Part shown: positions 1 through 8,794 of the stretch, piece by piece | Layout: every line of letters begins with the position of its first letter | How positions within the stretch are numbered: the stretch's first letter is position 1 | From: Pantoea ananatis LMG 2665 | GTDB lineage: Bacteria > Pseudomonadota > Gammaproteobacteria > Enterobacterales > Enterobacteriaceae | NCBI RefSeq assembly: GCF_000710035.2 | Contig: NZ_JMJJ01000005.1 | Span: 682,001-746,000 of the forward strand | Direction: 5' to 3' | DNA length: 64,000 nucleotides | The notes under the pieces: model-generated | Told to the model about the DNA's origin: nothing | Seen by the model: only the letters and a program-made list of their open reading frames with translations | The model's database searches: none | Made by a program: the position numbers and the translations under genes

Positions 1-127
1 GTAGCAGTCCTGTGCTTTCGTTAAACATCACCTGCGCATCGGAAGCCCCTTCCTGCAAGGCCATCCTGATAACGCTGTCAGCCAGGTCCGACAGCTGAAC
101 CCGGCTGTGCGCCAACGTATTTGCCAT
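1..127 (-). CDS. TldD/PmbA-like protease, N-terminal fragment cut by the window edge
   Basis: Only the first 42 codons are present; the gene runs off the left edge. The start is an ATG at 127 with an AGGGGG ribosome site just upstream. The fragment has an amphipathic helix followed by 'QEGASDAQVMFNESTGL', which resembles the opening of PmbA/TldD-family proteins (helix, then G-A-x-x-A-x-V and a short strand). TldD/TldE (PmbA) are cytoplasmic metalloproteases that cut unfolded or modified peptides, as in microcin B17 maturation and CcdA degradation. The zinc site lies beyond the window, so the assignment rests on the N-terminus alone. It starts 26 bases after the thioredoxin-fusion gene and is probably the last seen gene of a four-gene operon with the receptor and ABC protein. 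Inference: it degrades the imported ligand. Confidence 0.5.
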   Translation of the reverse strand, partial: MANTLAHSRVQLSDLADSVIRMALQEGASDAQVMFNESTGLL

Positions 128-153
128 AGCGGCCCCCTGTTTATGCATCATTA

Positions 154-1410
154 TTAAAGGTCCGGTGCCGCGGCAAGCAGGCGATTCAAAACCGTCTGCG
201 ATGCTGTGCTTATTGGCAGCGCAAGCTGCAACAGGTTTTGATGAAGCGCGTTTTCTTTACTAATAAATTCACCATTTAGCGACTTCCATTCTTCTCTGAG
301 CTGGGCGATCTCCCCCTGAGTGAGCTTGCCCGTCGGCGTTTGACGCTCTTTCGCCATAAACCATCCCATTCGCTTCTCTGGTGTGGCGCGATCGTCGTCG
401 CTCCAGCCTGAGTGGATTTGCATAATGTGGAAATGCGCCCAGTTCATATTTTTCGTGATGATGTCCCACCGTTCACCGTCGGTCGTAACAGGAAACGGTG
501 AAAGATGTTGGATCATCATGGCGACTATCTTTTCCAGCTGTCGGTCTGACGTTTGGAAGCCAGACAACAGGGAAGATGCCAGATTGCCAATATCGGCCCA
601 GGCCTGCGGTGTCGTTTCGCGTCCGGCAAACCGGTCGGCGCACAGTGTTTGCCACTGCGCCAGTAACGCTATTAGCTCGGGCGCACGCAGATGATTATCC
701 CAGGGGAAGAACCCATCGCTCAGCCACCACTGCATAAACGCTGGTGGCACCAGCCGGTAATCTTTACCTGCCCGTAACGCCCCAAACAGGCCTTCCACCT
801 GTTCCACCGTGAGATATTCACAACGGTCAAGCAGGCAGCCCAGTGCAGCGGAAAGCCCGGTGATACGTTCAAATGCATTACTGTCGGGTTGATGGACCAT
901 CGCCGCCGCAAGGGTACCTTTACCCTCGATCCAGTAGCGACTCTGGCCCGTGGTAATCTCTCGCTCGCGGGCATGTCGCAGCACACGTGCCGCAATAAAA
1001 GCGAGCAGTTCGTCATCCTCATAGAAACTGCCCCATTCCAGACTTTCGTCCTGCTGGACGTGCACTGTGGGTACCGAGATGTTGACCTGATGGTTGGCAA
1101 GCCATTCGTTGAGCTGAGCCAGAGACTGAGCGCCCACTAACCGAACCGGGTCCTGAGCCGGGTTAAACAGCAATAAGGTGGGAATGCCCCGTACGCTAAA
1201 GCGCTGCATGATGGAAGGATATTTTTCGACATCAAGTTTGGCGACCAGTAAATGTCCCGCCGTGTTACGGGCCAGCTTATCGATAATCGGCGACATCGCT
1301 CGGCAAGGCGCGCACCAGGGGGCCCAGAGATCGACGAGAACCGGTAACTGAGCATCGGCCAGAAAGACATCAAGCTCAAGATCGGTTAATTCAATGGATT
1401 TATGCGTCAT
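154..1410 (-). CDS. thioredoxin-domain fusion protein of unknown function
   Basis: A 418-residue protein. Residues 1 to about 105 are a thioredoxin fold with the active site WCAPC (Cys33 and Cys36) and the cis-proline region 'RGIPTLLLF'. The remaining 310 or so residues form a mostly helical, tryptophan-rich domain that I do not recognise. There is no signal peptide or membrane segment, so it should be cytoplasmic. The start at 1410 is chosen because AAGGAAA lies just upstream. An in-frame ATG at 1440 overlaps the stop of the ABC gene (TAATG) but has no clear ribosome site, so translational coupling is possible. It lies between the YddA-like transporter and the TldD/PmbA-like gene. Inference: it reduces disulfides or presents an imported substrate; the C-terminal domain may bind that substrate. 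Confidence 0.8.
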   Translation of the reverse strand: MTHKSIELTDLELDVFLADAQLPVLVDLWAPWCAPCRAMSPIIDKLARNTAGHLLVAKLDVEKYPSIMQRFSVRGIPTLLLFNPAQDPVRLVGAQSLAQLNEWLANHQVNISVPTVHVQQDESLEWGSFYEDDELLAFIAARVLRHAREREITTGQSRYWIEGKGTLAAAMVHQPDSNAFERITGLSAALGCLLDRCEYLTVEQVEGLFGALRAGKDYRLVPPAFMQWWLSDGFFPWDNHLRAPELIALLAQWQTLCADRFAGRETTPQAWADIGNLASSLLSGFQTSDRQLEKIVAMMIQHLSPFPVTTDGERWDIITKNMNWAHFHIMQIHSGWSDDDRATPEKRMGWFMAKERQTPTGKLTQGEIAQLREEWKSLNGEFISKENALHQNLLQLALPISTASQTVLNRLLAAAPDL

Positions 1411-1439
1411 AGTGTTTCCTTTGCAAGCGTTAACGCTCA

Positions 1440-3131
1440 TTAACGGGCCGTGAGCGTGAGAATATGAGGGTGGAAGTGTTCAAGCTCTTTACGGTGTGCC
1501 ACGCTGATAAGCGTACAGTTGGGCAACTGGTCGATAAGCGCCTGATAAAGTCGGTTTTCTGTCTGCGGATCGAGTGCGCTGGTCGCTTCATCAAGAAACA
1601 GCATTTCGGGTTTGTGCAACAGCACCCGGGCCATCGCCAGCCGTTGCTGTTCGCCGCCGGAGAGCACCTGCTGCCAGCGGTCAAATTGTGTTAACGAAGC
1701 GGCGTGAGCCTCCAGGCAACAGTCAATTAACGCCTGTTGGCACTGCTGATCGGTAAAAACGTCAGGTTCAAGCGGATAGGTCAGCGCACTTTTTAACGTG
1801 CCTACCGGGATATAGCTTTTCTGGGGTAAAAAAAGCGTACGAACAGACTCGGGGGCAATAATAGTGCCTTCGCCATAAGGCCAGAGCCCGGCGCAGGCGC
1901 GTAATAGCGTGCTCTTACCACAGCCCGAACGGCCGCGAATCACCCAGCGCTCGCCCGCCTGTACCTGCCAGTGCGGCAGATGGGACAGTAACGAACCATC
2001 TGGCTGCCGAAGCGTCAGGTTCTCGCACTGCAGGCGCGTCCCCTGGTGCTTCAGTAAAATCCCTGAGGGCTTATCGCGCGCTTTATTTAACGCCCAGAGC
2101 AGATCACGAAGTCGGTTGGACAGCGCCATCCAGTTGGTAAATGACTGATAAGCCTGTGGGAAAAAAGAAAGCGTGCTAAGCAAGGTTCCGTAGGCCATCG
2201 TGATCTGCGTCAGGCCGCCCATCGTTATTTTTCCCGACAGTAGCAACGGGAGTGCCAGCAGCGTGGGTAAGGGCGAAAATACCTGCGAAAAAAAGCTCTG
2301 GAAAAAGTTGAGTCTGAACGTCTTACGCATCATCAGCAGGGTATTGGCGCGCACCCGTTCAAAGCGCGAAAATAGCCGCCGCCGTTCACGCTCTCCACCT
2401 TCAAAAAAAGCAATTTGCTCGGCGTTTTCCCGAACCTGCATGCCAAGGAAACGAAAGTCAGCTTCCACCGTTTGTTTATTCATATTTACGCCGATCAGGA
2501 CTTTACCCAGCCAGTGCGCCAGCGCGAGATGGGCAACAGAATACAAATAGACGACAATCACCATGTAACCGGGAATAGATAATGTCGTGCTGCCCAGGCT
2601 AATGGATAACGCGCCTGATAATCCCCACAGCACAATGGTGAAAGTGACCATGTTGACCAGCACATTAATAATGTTGGTCGATAAATTGATTGTGACGTCG
2701 GTAAAAAGATTGATATCTTCCGCAACGCGTTGATCGCTGTTGCTGATAACGTTGTCCCGTTCTAACTGATAATAAGCAGGATGTTCTGTCCAGCGTTCCA
2801 CAAAGCGAGCGGTCATCCATGTCCGCCATCGCAACGTGAGATAGTTTATCGCCAGTACGCTTATCAAAGGCAATACCGTGGTTAACGCGCCGATAATCAG
2901 GCTTTCAATCATGACATTGCTGATTACCGGCCAGTTGAGTGCGACCAGTGCATCGGTTAATTTTCCGTGTAGCCTGTTCAATGCGACAAAGGCATAGGTC
3001 GTGGTAAAATTAATTGTCAGGATGACAGCCAGTAATAATATAGCCAGCCATTTCTCTGATGATATCCAGAAAGGATAGATTAATTGCCACGTACCCGGAC
3101 GGTTATCATCCGATGGGATTTTATTTACCAC
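1440..3131 (-). CDS. yddA-like: YddA/SbmA-family ABC transporter (fused membrane and ATPase domains)
   Basis: A 563-residue protein, the size of E. coli YddA (about 561). The N-terminal half has an SbmA/BacA-type membrane domain with several membrane spans and the family stretch 'LRWRTWMTARFVERW' around residue 110. The C-terminal half is an ATPase with Walker A 'GRSGCGKST', signature 'LSGGEQQRLAMARVLL' and Walker B 'MLFLDEATSALD'. The start is GTG at 3131, 28 bases after the receptor stop, with only a weak ribosome site. SbmA takes up peptides, and the mycobacterial relative Rv1819c, which also carries an ATPase domain, imports bulky hydrophilic compounds. In E. coli yddA sits beside the TonB-dependent receptor gene yddB and the protease gene pqqL. 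The direction of transport is inferred to be inward because of the receptor and protease neighbours. Confidence 0.88.
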   Translation of the reverse strand: MVNKIPSDDNRPGTWQLIYPFWISSEKWLAILLLAVILTINFTTTYAFVALNRLHGKLTDALVALNWPVISNVMIESLIIGALTTVLPLISVLAINYLTLRWRTWMTARFVERWTEHPAYYQLERDNVISNSDQRVAEDINLFTDVTINLSTNIINVLVNMVTFTIVLWGLSGALSISLGSTTLSIPGYMVIVVYLYSVAHLALAHWLGKVLIGVNMNKQTVEADFRFLGMQVRENAEQIAFFEGGERERRRLFSRFERVRANTLLMMRKTFRLNFFQSFFSQVFSPLPTLLALPLLLSGKITMGGLTQITMAYGTLLSTLSFFPQAYQSFTNWMALSNRLRDLLWALNKARDKPSGILLKHQGTRLQCENLTLRQPDGSLLSHLPHWQVQAGERWVIRGRSGCGKSTLLRACAGLWPYGEGTIIAPESVRTLFLPQKSYIPVGTLKSALTYPLEPDVFTDQQCQQALIDCCLEAHAASLTQFDRWQQVLSGGEQQRLAMARVLLHKPEMLFLDEATSALDPQTENRLYQALIDQLPNCTLISVAHRKELEHFHPHILTLTAR

Positions 3132-3159
3132 GTTAGTATACTCTGGTGATTTACATGTA

Positions 3160-5604
3160 TCAGAACGAATAAGTCAGCGTCAGACGTGCTGTCCTGTCAG
3201 GTTTCACACTGATAAACTGAGGGGTTGAGGTGTAATAATAGAGCGTGCGATTAAATATATTATTCACGCCCAGCGTCACCGTATATTTAGGCTGATGATA
3301 GAAAACGGAGGCATCCGTTTGGGTCCAACCGCCCTCTTTAAAATAGTTGTTTCTGTAACCGTTCCAGGTACTGCTTGCTGCCTGTACCCCGACACCCGCA
3401 CCCAGTCCCTGTAATTTCCCTTGCTGTATTTCATAGGTGGTCCAGAGGCTCGCGGTATGTTTTGGCTGACCCACAACTTTGCTTTGGTAACCGATAAGTG
3501 CCGCGTTGTCGGGATCTTTTGACTGAGAGAAAGTATAACTGGTGGTGATATTCCAGCCCGGCAATATCTGACCATTTAAATCGAAATCGAAACCTTTGGT
3601 TTCCCTTCCCTGTGTCCCGACTGGTTGACCGGCAAAATTCGTAATGATGAGATTTTTTTGAATAATGTCAAAGGCTGACGTCGTAATCGTCAGGTTATCG
3701 TCGAGCAGACTGAATTTAAAGCCGGCCTCCTTCGATTTTCCTGTGGAAGGTGCAAATGCACTTCCGGTCCGGGGGTCCAGCAATCCACTTGTCTGAAAAC
3801 TGTTGAGTAAATTAGCATAGACGGTGACCTCAGGCGTAATGTCATAACTCACACCGTAGCTGGGCACCCATTTCGTTTCATCTGAAAAGGTAATTAAAGT
3901 GCGCGTCGGTGAAACATAGGCTGTCGATTTTGACGTCCATTGCGCTCGCTTGGCGGACAATTGCAGATGCAGCTTTTTCCAGAAATCAATCTGGTCCTGA
4001 AGAATAATTCCCTTTTGTTGTTCGAGCGTATTATAGTTTTTAGCGGTTGGATCGGGTATTGGCGGAAAAGAAAGGCTGTCAGGATTGTTATAATTTCCCG
4101 TCGTGAAGATTCGCCCTTGAACCAGTTCCCAGTCGGTGGTCTCTGTATGTTGGTAATCATAACCCACCAGAACATTATGGGTTAACGGCCCGGTATCGAA
4201 TTTGCCCCGGATATCGTTCTGCAGGCTTAAGGACGTGGTGTCCTGTCTGATACCCAGCTCGTGGCTCAGTAAATTGCCATTGCGCGCGGCATTGTAAACT
4301 TCATGAACGCGGAAATTATTCACGCTGTCCACATAAGCGGCTTTACTGTTAAACGACCAGTTATCTGACAGATCCTGCTTCAGTTCATAATAGGTAGTTT
4401 TAGAATCAAGAGCGAAGTGGTCATCTTTATCACCCAGTCGGTATTCAGGCAGTTTTAAAATATGGCCGTTACTATAAAGAGTTGCTGCAGGGCCTGATTT
4501 TCGGGTATTGGTAAATTCGGCGCCCACTTTTATATGTGTTTTTTCCCCTTCCCATGCGAGAACCGGTGCAAGGTAGTCGGCACGATTACCATTAAAATCC
4601 GGGAAGCTGTTATCGGAGTGCATGGTGGATGCATTAAGGCGGTAGCGGAACGTTTTATCGTCGTTTAATGGTCCGCCGAGATCGATTGCGGTTTTGACTT
4701 CACCGTATTTGGCCACCTCGACTTTTATTGTATGCAGTGGGTAAGCCGTCGGCGCTTTACGGACAAGGTTAACCGAACCCGCAGGTGAGCTGTTTCCTGC
4801 TAATACCGCCTGTGGTCCTTTTAATACCTCAATACGCTCAACACCATCAATACTGGAGTAACCTAAAGGGCTGCCGTTTACCGCGTTGCTGGGATTGGAT
4901 ACGCCGTCTGTGGAACCTGAGGTAATGGCAAAACCTCGGATGCTAACGCCATTTTGTCCGCGATTACCGGTACTAAGATTGACCCCTCCTACGTTACGCA
5001 GCGCATCTTCCACAGAGGTGGCCTGCTGATCGTCCAGCACTTTGCGGCTGATGACCTGAACGGACTGTGCCGTATCCTGCAGGGATAAATTGGTGCGCGT
5101 CGCAGAACTCGACATTGATGGATTATATACCGTTTCATCTTCGCTGCGTTCTGCCTCACCGTTAACGGTAATCGTTGGCAGAGTCTGACCGCTGTCCTGC
5201 GCAGCTTGCAGATCTGAGGCGGGTTTAACCGGCGAGGTGGGATTCATCGCATAGATAGTCAGCGTACCATTAGGTGTGGTAGTGACGGAAAGTGGCGTTC
5301 CCTGCAACTGTTGCAAAATAGCCTGCTTCAGCGTGAAGTGACCTTTAATCTCTTTAGCCTGGTAAGGCGCCACCAGTTTAGGATCGAACGAGATGGTTTG
5401 ATGACTTTGACGGGCTATCGCTAATAAACCTTGCTCCAGAGAACCGGAAGGCACGGAATAATTGATTGCCGCAGGCGCTGCAGCATAACCATCCTGCAAC
5501 GCAAGTAGCGGAAAGGCAGTAATGGCCAGGGCAATATTTACCGCCAACGCCAGACGGCCTTGGGTAAAATACGTTTTCTTTGCATGATGCGGTGCTTCGT
5601 TCAT
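3160..5604 (-). CDS. TonB-dependent outer-membrane receptor with N-terminal signalling (STN) domain
   Basis: An 814-residue protein from the ATG at 5604, which has GGAG at good spacing; an upstream TTG at 5685 is less likely. There is an extended signal peptide ending near 'DGYAAAPA'. Next comes an STN signalling domain (about residues 48-115, 'YSVPSGSLEQGLLAIARQS'), a candidate TonB box in 'LPTITVNGE', a plug domain (from 'SVQVISRKVLDDQQATSVED') and a 22-strand-type barrel ending in 'LTLTYSF' with terminal Phe. The overall type is FhuA/FoxA-like, the group that takes up ferric siderophores, but the ligand cannot be read from sequence. An STN domain implies that ligand binding signals through FecR to a FecI sigma factor, and both genes are divergent from this one. 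It heads the operon with the ABC, thioredoxin-fusion and TldD/PmbA-like genes. Confidence 0.93.
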   Translation of the reverse strand: MNEAPHHAKKTYFTQGRLALAVNIALAITAFPLLALQDGYAAAPAAINYSVPSGSLEQGLLAIARQSHQTISFDPKLVAPYQAKEIKGHFTLKQAILQQLQGTPLSVTTTPNGTLTIYAMNPTSPVKPASDLQAAQDSGQTLPTITVNGEAERSEDETVYNPSMSSSATRTNLSLQDTAQSVQVISRKVLDDQQATSVEDALRNVGGVNLSTGNRGQNGVSIRGFAITSGSTDGVSNPSNAVNGSPLGYSSIDGVERIEVLKGPQAVLAGNSSPAGSVNLVRKAPTAYPLHTIKVEVAKYGEVKTAIDLGGPLNDDKTFRYRLNASTMHSDNSFPDFNGNRADYLAPVLAWEGEKTHIKVGAEFTNTRKSGPAATLYSNGHILKLPEYRLGDKDDHFALDSKTTYYELKQDLSDNWSFNSKAAYVDSVNNFRVHEVYNAARNGNLLSHELGIRQDTTSLSLQNDIRGKFDTGPLTHNVLVGYDYQHTETTDWELVQGRIFTTGNYNNPDSLSFPPIPDPTAKNYNTLEQQKGIILQDQIDFWKKLHLQLSAKRAQWTSKSTAYVSPTRTLITFSDETKWVPSYGVSYDITPEVTVYANLLNSFQTSGLLDPRTGSAFAPSTGKSKEAGFKFSLLDDNLTITTSAFDIIQKNLIITNFAGQPVGTQGRETKGFDFDLNGQILPGWNITTSYTFSQSKDPDNAALIGYQSKVVGQPKHTASLWTTYEIQQGKLQGLGAGVGVQAASSTWNGYRNNYFKEGGWTQTDASVFYHQPKYTVTLGVNNIFNRTLYYYTSTPQFISVKPDRTARLTLTYSF

Positions 5605-6301
5605 TGCTACAGCTCCAGCAGAAAAGGTAAAGGGACTACGTCGTATTGTTATGAGTCGATTATTCTTCTCAGTAGGTATGTGCAATGAGATTTAAAAAGT
5701 GACACCTCATTAGGGTGTTTGTGTGAAAAAAATCACTTAATTTTAAAACATTAATAATATTAACTATTTAAATTCAAAATTAATTTATAAGTTATTCATC
5801 ACTGTGTAACCCAACGCCGAGTGAACGGCGACGCATTAGCGCACCATTCTGGTGCTTAATTGGATGTGAGCTTTTACTGGGCGCTCTCTGGTGAATCAAC
5901 ACTCGCATCAATGACGCTTCGCGTCAGGAAGATGAAACGCGTTAATAAAAAAATCATACTCTTGTCTTTCGTTCTGTCTTGTCTCCGCCGTCAGCGACAG
6001 ATGAACGCAGCACCTTTGCGGTGCGGCCTACTGAGGCTGGCCTTCCAGCGTCAAAAAGATGGCACAAGAGAAGTGAGTGGCAGAGCGTAACGATGCATTT
6101 ATAACAAGCTGAATAGTAATAAATAAAAAAAATAAACTTAAAAAAGAAAAGTCCGGAAACACATTGGCCTTTCTTTTGCCTGGTAGGCAAAGGTTTTTCC
6201 CACAATAAGCTGCACCTTAGCGCAAGGTAGAAAGTGGGTTCCATTTCTCGGTCTTTATTGAGGCGCTGAGAAAGGTGTTAAGTTTTCAGATGGGGGACAT
6301 T
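5605..6301. promoter_or_regulatory. divergent intergenic region between the receptor and the sigma-factor gene
   Basis: About 700 bases separating the two divergent units, so it should hold both promoters. 5702-5718 reads ACACC-N-GGGTGT, an operator-like inverted repeat in the leader of the receptor gene. Between 5810 and 6030 there are several short hairpins, two with the same GCACC/GGTGC stem (near 5840 and 6012) and one GACGC-TTC-GCGTC (near 5910). 6110-6150 is very AT-rich. I see no convincing Fur box or FecI-type promoter by eye. Short open frames on both strands here have no ribosome sites and no recognisable product. Confidence 0.4.
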
Positions 6302-6841
6302 ATGCCTGCCGACATGACCGATCGTTCAGATATATTAACGCTTATTTTTCGCAGCGATTATCGCTGGCTGACGGATAAATTACGGCGTCGAATTAGCTAC
6401 GGCACCATGGCAGAAGATATCGCTTCTGAAGCGTTTTTACGTCTGGCGGCAATTCCGGAACTGCCCCACATTCGCGAGCCGAGGGCCATGCTGACGACAC
6501 TGGCCCAGCGCGTGTTATATGAAAACTGGCGACGCCGCGACCTTGAACAGGCTTATCTCAAAGCTCTGGCAGATAGCCCGCAGCATTGTCACCCCTCGCC
6601 CGAAGAACTGGAGATGGTGATGGAGTCTTTACTGGCTATCGATCGCGCTCTGGATGGCTTGTCCGTAAATGCGAGAAAGGCCTTTTTGCTCAACCAACTG
6701 GATGGCATGACCTATGCTGAAATCGCTAAAGAGCTTGGCGTATCAGCCAGTATGGTGCGTAAATATGTGGCTAAAGCACTGACGAATTGTTATCTGGTGG
6801 CTCAGGGTCAATCTGACCCGATGGCGGGACATCACAAATGA
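6302..6841 (+). CDS. fecI-like: FecI-type ECF sigma factor
   Basis: A 179-residue protein (E. coli FecI is 173). Region 2 (about residues 10-80) includes 'YGTMAEDIASEAFLRLA' and 'LAQRVLYENWRRR'. Region 4 (about residues 115-165) carries 'LDGMTYAEIAKELGVSASMVRKYV', the helix-turn-helix that reads the -35 element. The start at 6302 is chosen because GGGGGA lies five bases upstream; earlier in-frame GTG (6275) and ATG (6290) have poorer sites. The stop overlaps the start of the fecR-like gene (ATGA), indicating translational coupling. It should direct transcription of the divergent receptor operon, and perhaps tonB-exbBD, when the receptor is occupied. Confidence 0.93.
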   Translation: MPADMTDRSDILTLIFRSDYRWLTDKLRRRISYGTMAEDIASEAFLRLAAIPELPHIREPRAMLTTLAQRVLYENWRRRDLEQAYLKALADSPQHCHPSPEELEMVMESLLAIDRALDGLSVNARKAFLLNQLDGMTYAEIAKELGVSASMVRKYVAKALTNCYLVAQGQSDPMAGHHK

Positions 6842-7794
6842 AACTTACCCAGCGTCCCGACGACGTCGCGCAGGAAGCAATTGAGTGGATGGTGCTGTTA
6901 CGCTCGGGCGATGCCACAGAAGATGACTTCCGGCAGTATGAGCGCTGGCGTTATTCCGACGATCGTCACGACGCCGCCTGTGCAAAAATTGAAGCAACGT
7001 TGGGTAAGATTCAGACGCTAAACCACAGTATACCCACAGAAAATCTGCGCCAGACGTTGCTTGCGCCGTCAAGCCGCCGTCAGTTCCTGCAAAAAGCCTG
7101 TGGCGTTGCCGCGTTAGGTGTGTTCAGTGGGTTGATATTAAACCAGCGATATCCTTTGCCCTACCTGTTATCCGATGCTTATACCGATACCGGACAGCGG
7201 CGCAGGATCCAACTTAACGACGGCAGCACGCTGGATATGAATGCCCGCACGGCGTTGAATATTTCGCTGGATGAAACCTTGCGCAAAGTGGAACTGCGCA
7301 CCGGTGGCATCATTGCCGAAGTGGTCGACGATCAACGCCCGTTCACCATTGCCACCCACGCAGGGCGAATTCTTGCGCAGGAAGCCCGTTTCCATGTTCG
7401 GCAGGAATCGAGCGGTATTCATTTGGCCGTCCTGAACGCGGTGGTAAAAGTGACCAATCGAAACGGTGACAGTCGGCAGGTTCAGGCAGGCCACGGTCTG
7501 TGGTTCGATCATCAGTCGTTTATCCCGCTGGGCGTCTCGCCCTATGAGGAAACCGCATGGACGCAGGGTCGCCTGGAAGTGAAAGATGCTACGCTGGGTT
7601 CCGTGATTAACTCACTGAAAAATTACAGTCCTGCCGTCATTCGCGTCGCCCCGGCCGTCGCTGACCTGCGAGTCAGCGGCAACTTCCCGCTTGATAATAT
7701 TCCCTACACGCTCGACGCGCTTGCCCAAACAATGCCGATTGCGATCACTCGCACTACGAATTACTGGATCAGGATCGAGCCGGCCGCGTCATAA
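6838..7794 (+). CDS. fecR-like: FecR-type anti-sigma / signal-transducing regulator with twin-arginine signal
   Basis: A 318-residue protein. The N-terminal cytoplasmic part ('EAIEWMVLLRSGDATEDDFRQYERW') is the DUF4880 region that binds sigma factor. Residues about 80-100 are a single membrane segment preceded by 'SSRRQFLQKACG', a twin-arginine motif; E. coli FecR is known to use Tat for insertion. The central part is the FecR domain ('RRRIQLNDGSTLDMNARTALNI'). The C-terminal 70 residues ('LEVKDATLGSVINSLKNYS') resemble an STN-like fold and should contact the receptor's signalling domain in the periplasm. The start overlaps the stop of the sigma gene by four bases. It relays ligand occupancy of the divergent receptor to the sigma factor. 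Confidence 0.93.
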   Translation: MKLTQRPDDVAQEAIEWMVLLRSGDATEDDFRQYERWRYSDDRHDAACAKIEATLGKIQTLNHSIPTENLRQTLLAPSSRRQFLQKACGVAALGVFSGLILNQRYPLPYLLSDAYTDTGQRRRIQLNDGSTLDMNARTALNISLDETLRKVELRTGGIIAEVVDDQRPFTIATHAGRILAQEARFHVRQESSGIHLAVLNAVVKVTNRNGDSRQVQAGHGLWFDHQSFIPLGVSPYEETAWTQGRLEVKDATLGSVINSLKNYSPAVIRVAPAVADLRVSGNFPLDNIPYTLDALAQTMPIAITRTTNYWIRIEPAAS

Positions 7795-7872
7795 AAATTT
7801 GCGTTTTTTCTTCCCCGGCCGGTGTCATTTTTTCATTCTCGTTGCACATACAGGATAAGTCTTCCAGAAACT

Positions 7873-7891
7873 GCTGCTGAGAATCATTGAG
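7873..7891. promoter_or_regulatory. candidate Fur box upstream of the dedicated tonB
   Basis: The core TGAGAATCATT at 7878-7888 matches 10 of 11 central bases of the Fur consensus (TGATAATCATT); the flanks match poorly, giving about 12 of 19 overall. It is enclosed by the inverted repeat CTGCT/AGCAG and lies about 30 bases before the tonB start. This suggests iron control of the tonB-exbBD genes, but it is a by-eye match only. Confidence 0.4.
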
Positions 7892-7917
7892 CAGTAGCGA
7901 TTTATCGTGAGGTAGTA

Positions 7918-8745
7918 GTGAAAGCAGAGCGCCTTATTTTCAAAGATCATCTTTCAGTGCCTGGAATACCAACGGCTCCCCTGATTGCTCCGCAAGGCGC
8001 GCAGAGTTCCTGTAAAAAAAATCTGCCAAAGCTGGCGGTGAGCGCGGTGGTTATCTTGCACCTGGCACTGATTGCCATGGCTATTACCCACACCACTCAA
8101 TACCATCCGCTGAATATTATTAATCCCGCGACCCAAACCAGTATTGAAGCAACCATGGTCGAGGCGCCCGCTGAACCCGTACCGGTTCCGGAGGTCGTCA
8201 AAGCGCCACCTGTCCTGACCGCCGATAACAGCACGCGCGAAATCGATCAGGATGACGTCAAGCCGGTTGTACCGCCACCTGAGCCAAAAGTCGTGCCGCC
8301 TAAGCCCAAACCAAAGCCAGTTGTTCGACACAAAACGTTAACGGAAAAAACGCACCCGGTCGAACCGGTTAAACCTTCACCCGTGCAAAATGCAAAAGTG
8401 GCGGAACGAACGGCGATTCCCGCCACGTCTCAAGGGCAAATGCTGAAAAGCGTACCGAATGCTGCCCCCAGGAATGTCGCCACAGTGGGTTGCCAGGTAC
8501 CGGCTCCGGACTATCCACGTAGGGCGAAACGGCTTCAGGAACAGGGCGAGGTGCTAATCCGCCTGATCATTAACTCCGATGGCACGGTGAAACACCGCGA
8601 AATTGCACGGAGCAGCGGCTTTGACGATCTGGATCAGGCGGCAATGGAAGCCGTTTCCCGAATACGCTGCAATCCTTACATGGAAAACGGCCAGGCGATT
8701 TCCGTTATGACGATTCAACCCATCACGTTCAAATTATCCAGCTAG
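7918..8745 (+). CDS. tonB: TonB energy-transducing protein, system-dedicated copy
   Basis: A 275-residue protein starting at GTG 7918 behind a GAGG-type site. It has a short cytoplasmic N-terminus, a single membrane anchor at residues 38-57 containing the conserved His ('VVILHLALIAMAI'), a Pro/Lys/Glu-rich periplasmic linker (about 70-150, 'VVPPPEPKVVPPKPKPKP') and a C-terminal TonB domain with 'PDYPRRAKRLQEQGEVLI' and 'SSGFDDLDQAAMEAV'. TonB passes proton-motive energy from ExbB-ExbD to outer-membrane receptors. A genomic housekeeping tonB is expected elsewhere, so this copy probably serves the divergent receptor. It is followed by exbB and exbD. Confidence 0.94.
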   Translation: MKAERLIFKDHLSVPGIPTAPLIAPQGAQSSCKKNLPKLAVSAVVILHLALIAMAITHTTQYHPLNIINPATQTSIEATMVEAPAEPVPVPEVVKAPPVLTADNSTREIDQDDVKPVVPPPEPKVVPPKPKPKPVVRHKTLTEKTHPVEPVKPSPVQNAKVAERTAIPATSQGQMLKSVPNAAPRNVATVGCQVPAPDYPRRAKRLQEQGEVLIRLIINSDGTVKHREIARSSGFDDLDQAAMEAVSRIRCNPYMENGQAISVMTIQPITFKLSS

Positions 8746-8794
8746 GGCAGGATGATGATGAGCGGGCGCTTTTCTTACTAATTGAGGATGCATT

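Noticed and set aside
5860..6090. 76-codon frame containing a short hydrophobic stretch between the receptor and sigma genes
   Set aside because: It lies in the divergent control region over several hairpins and has no ribosome site.
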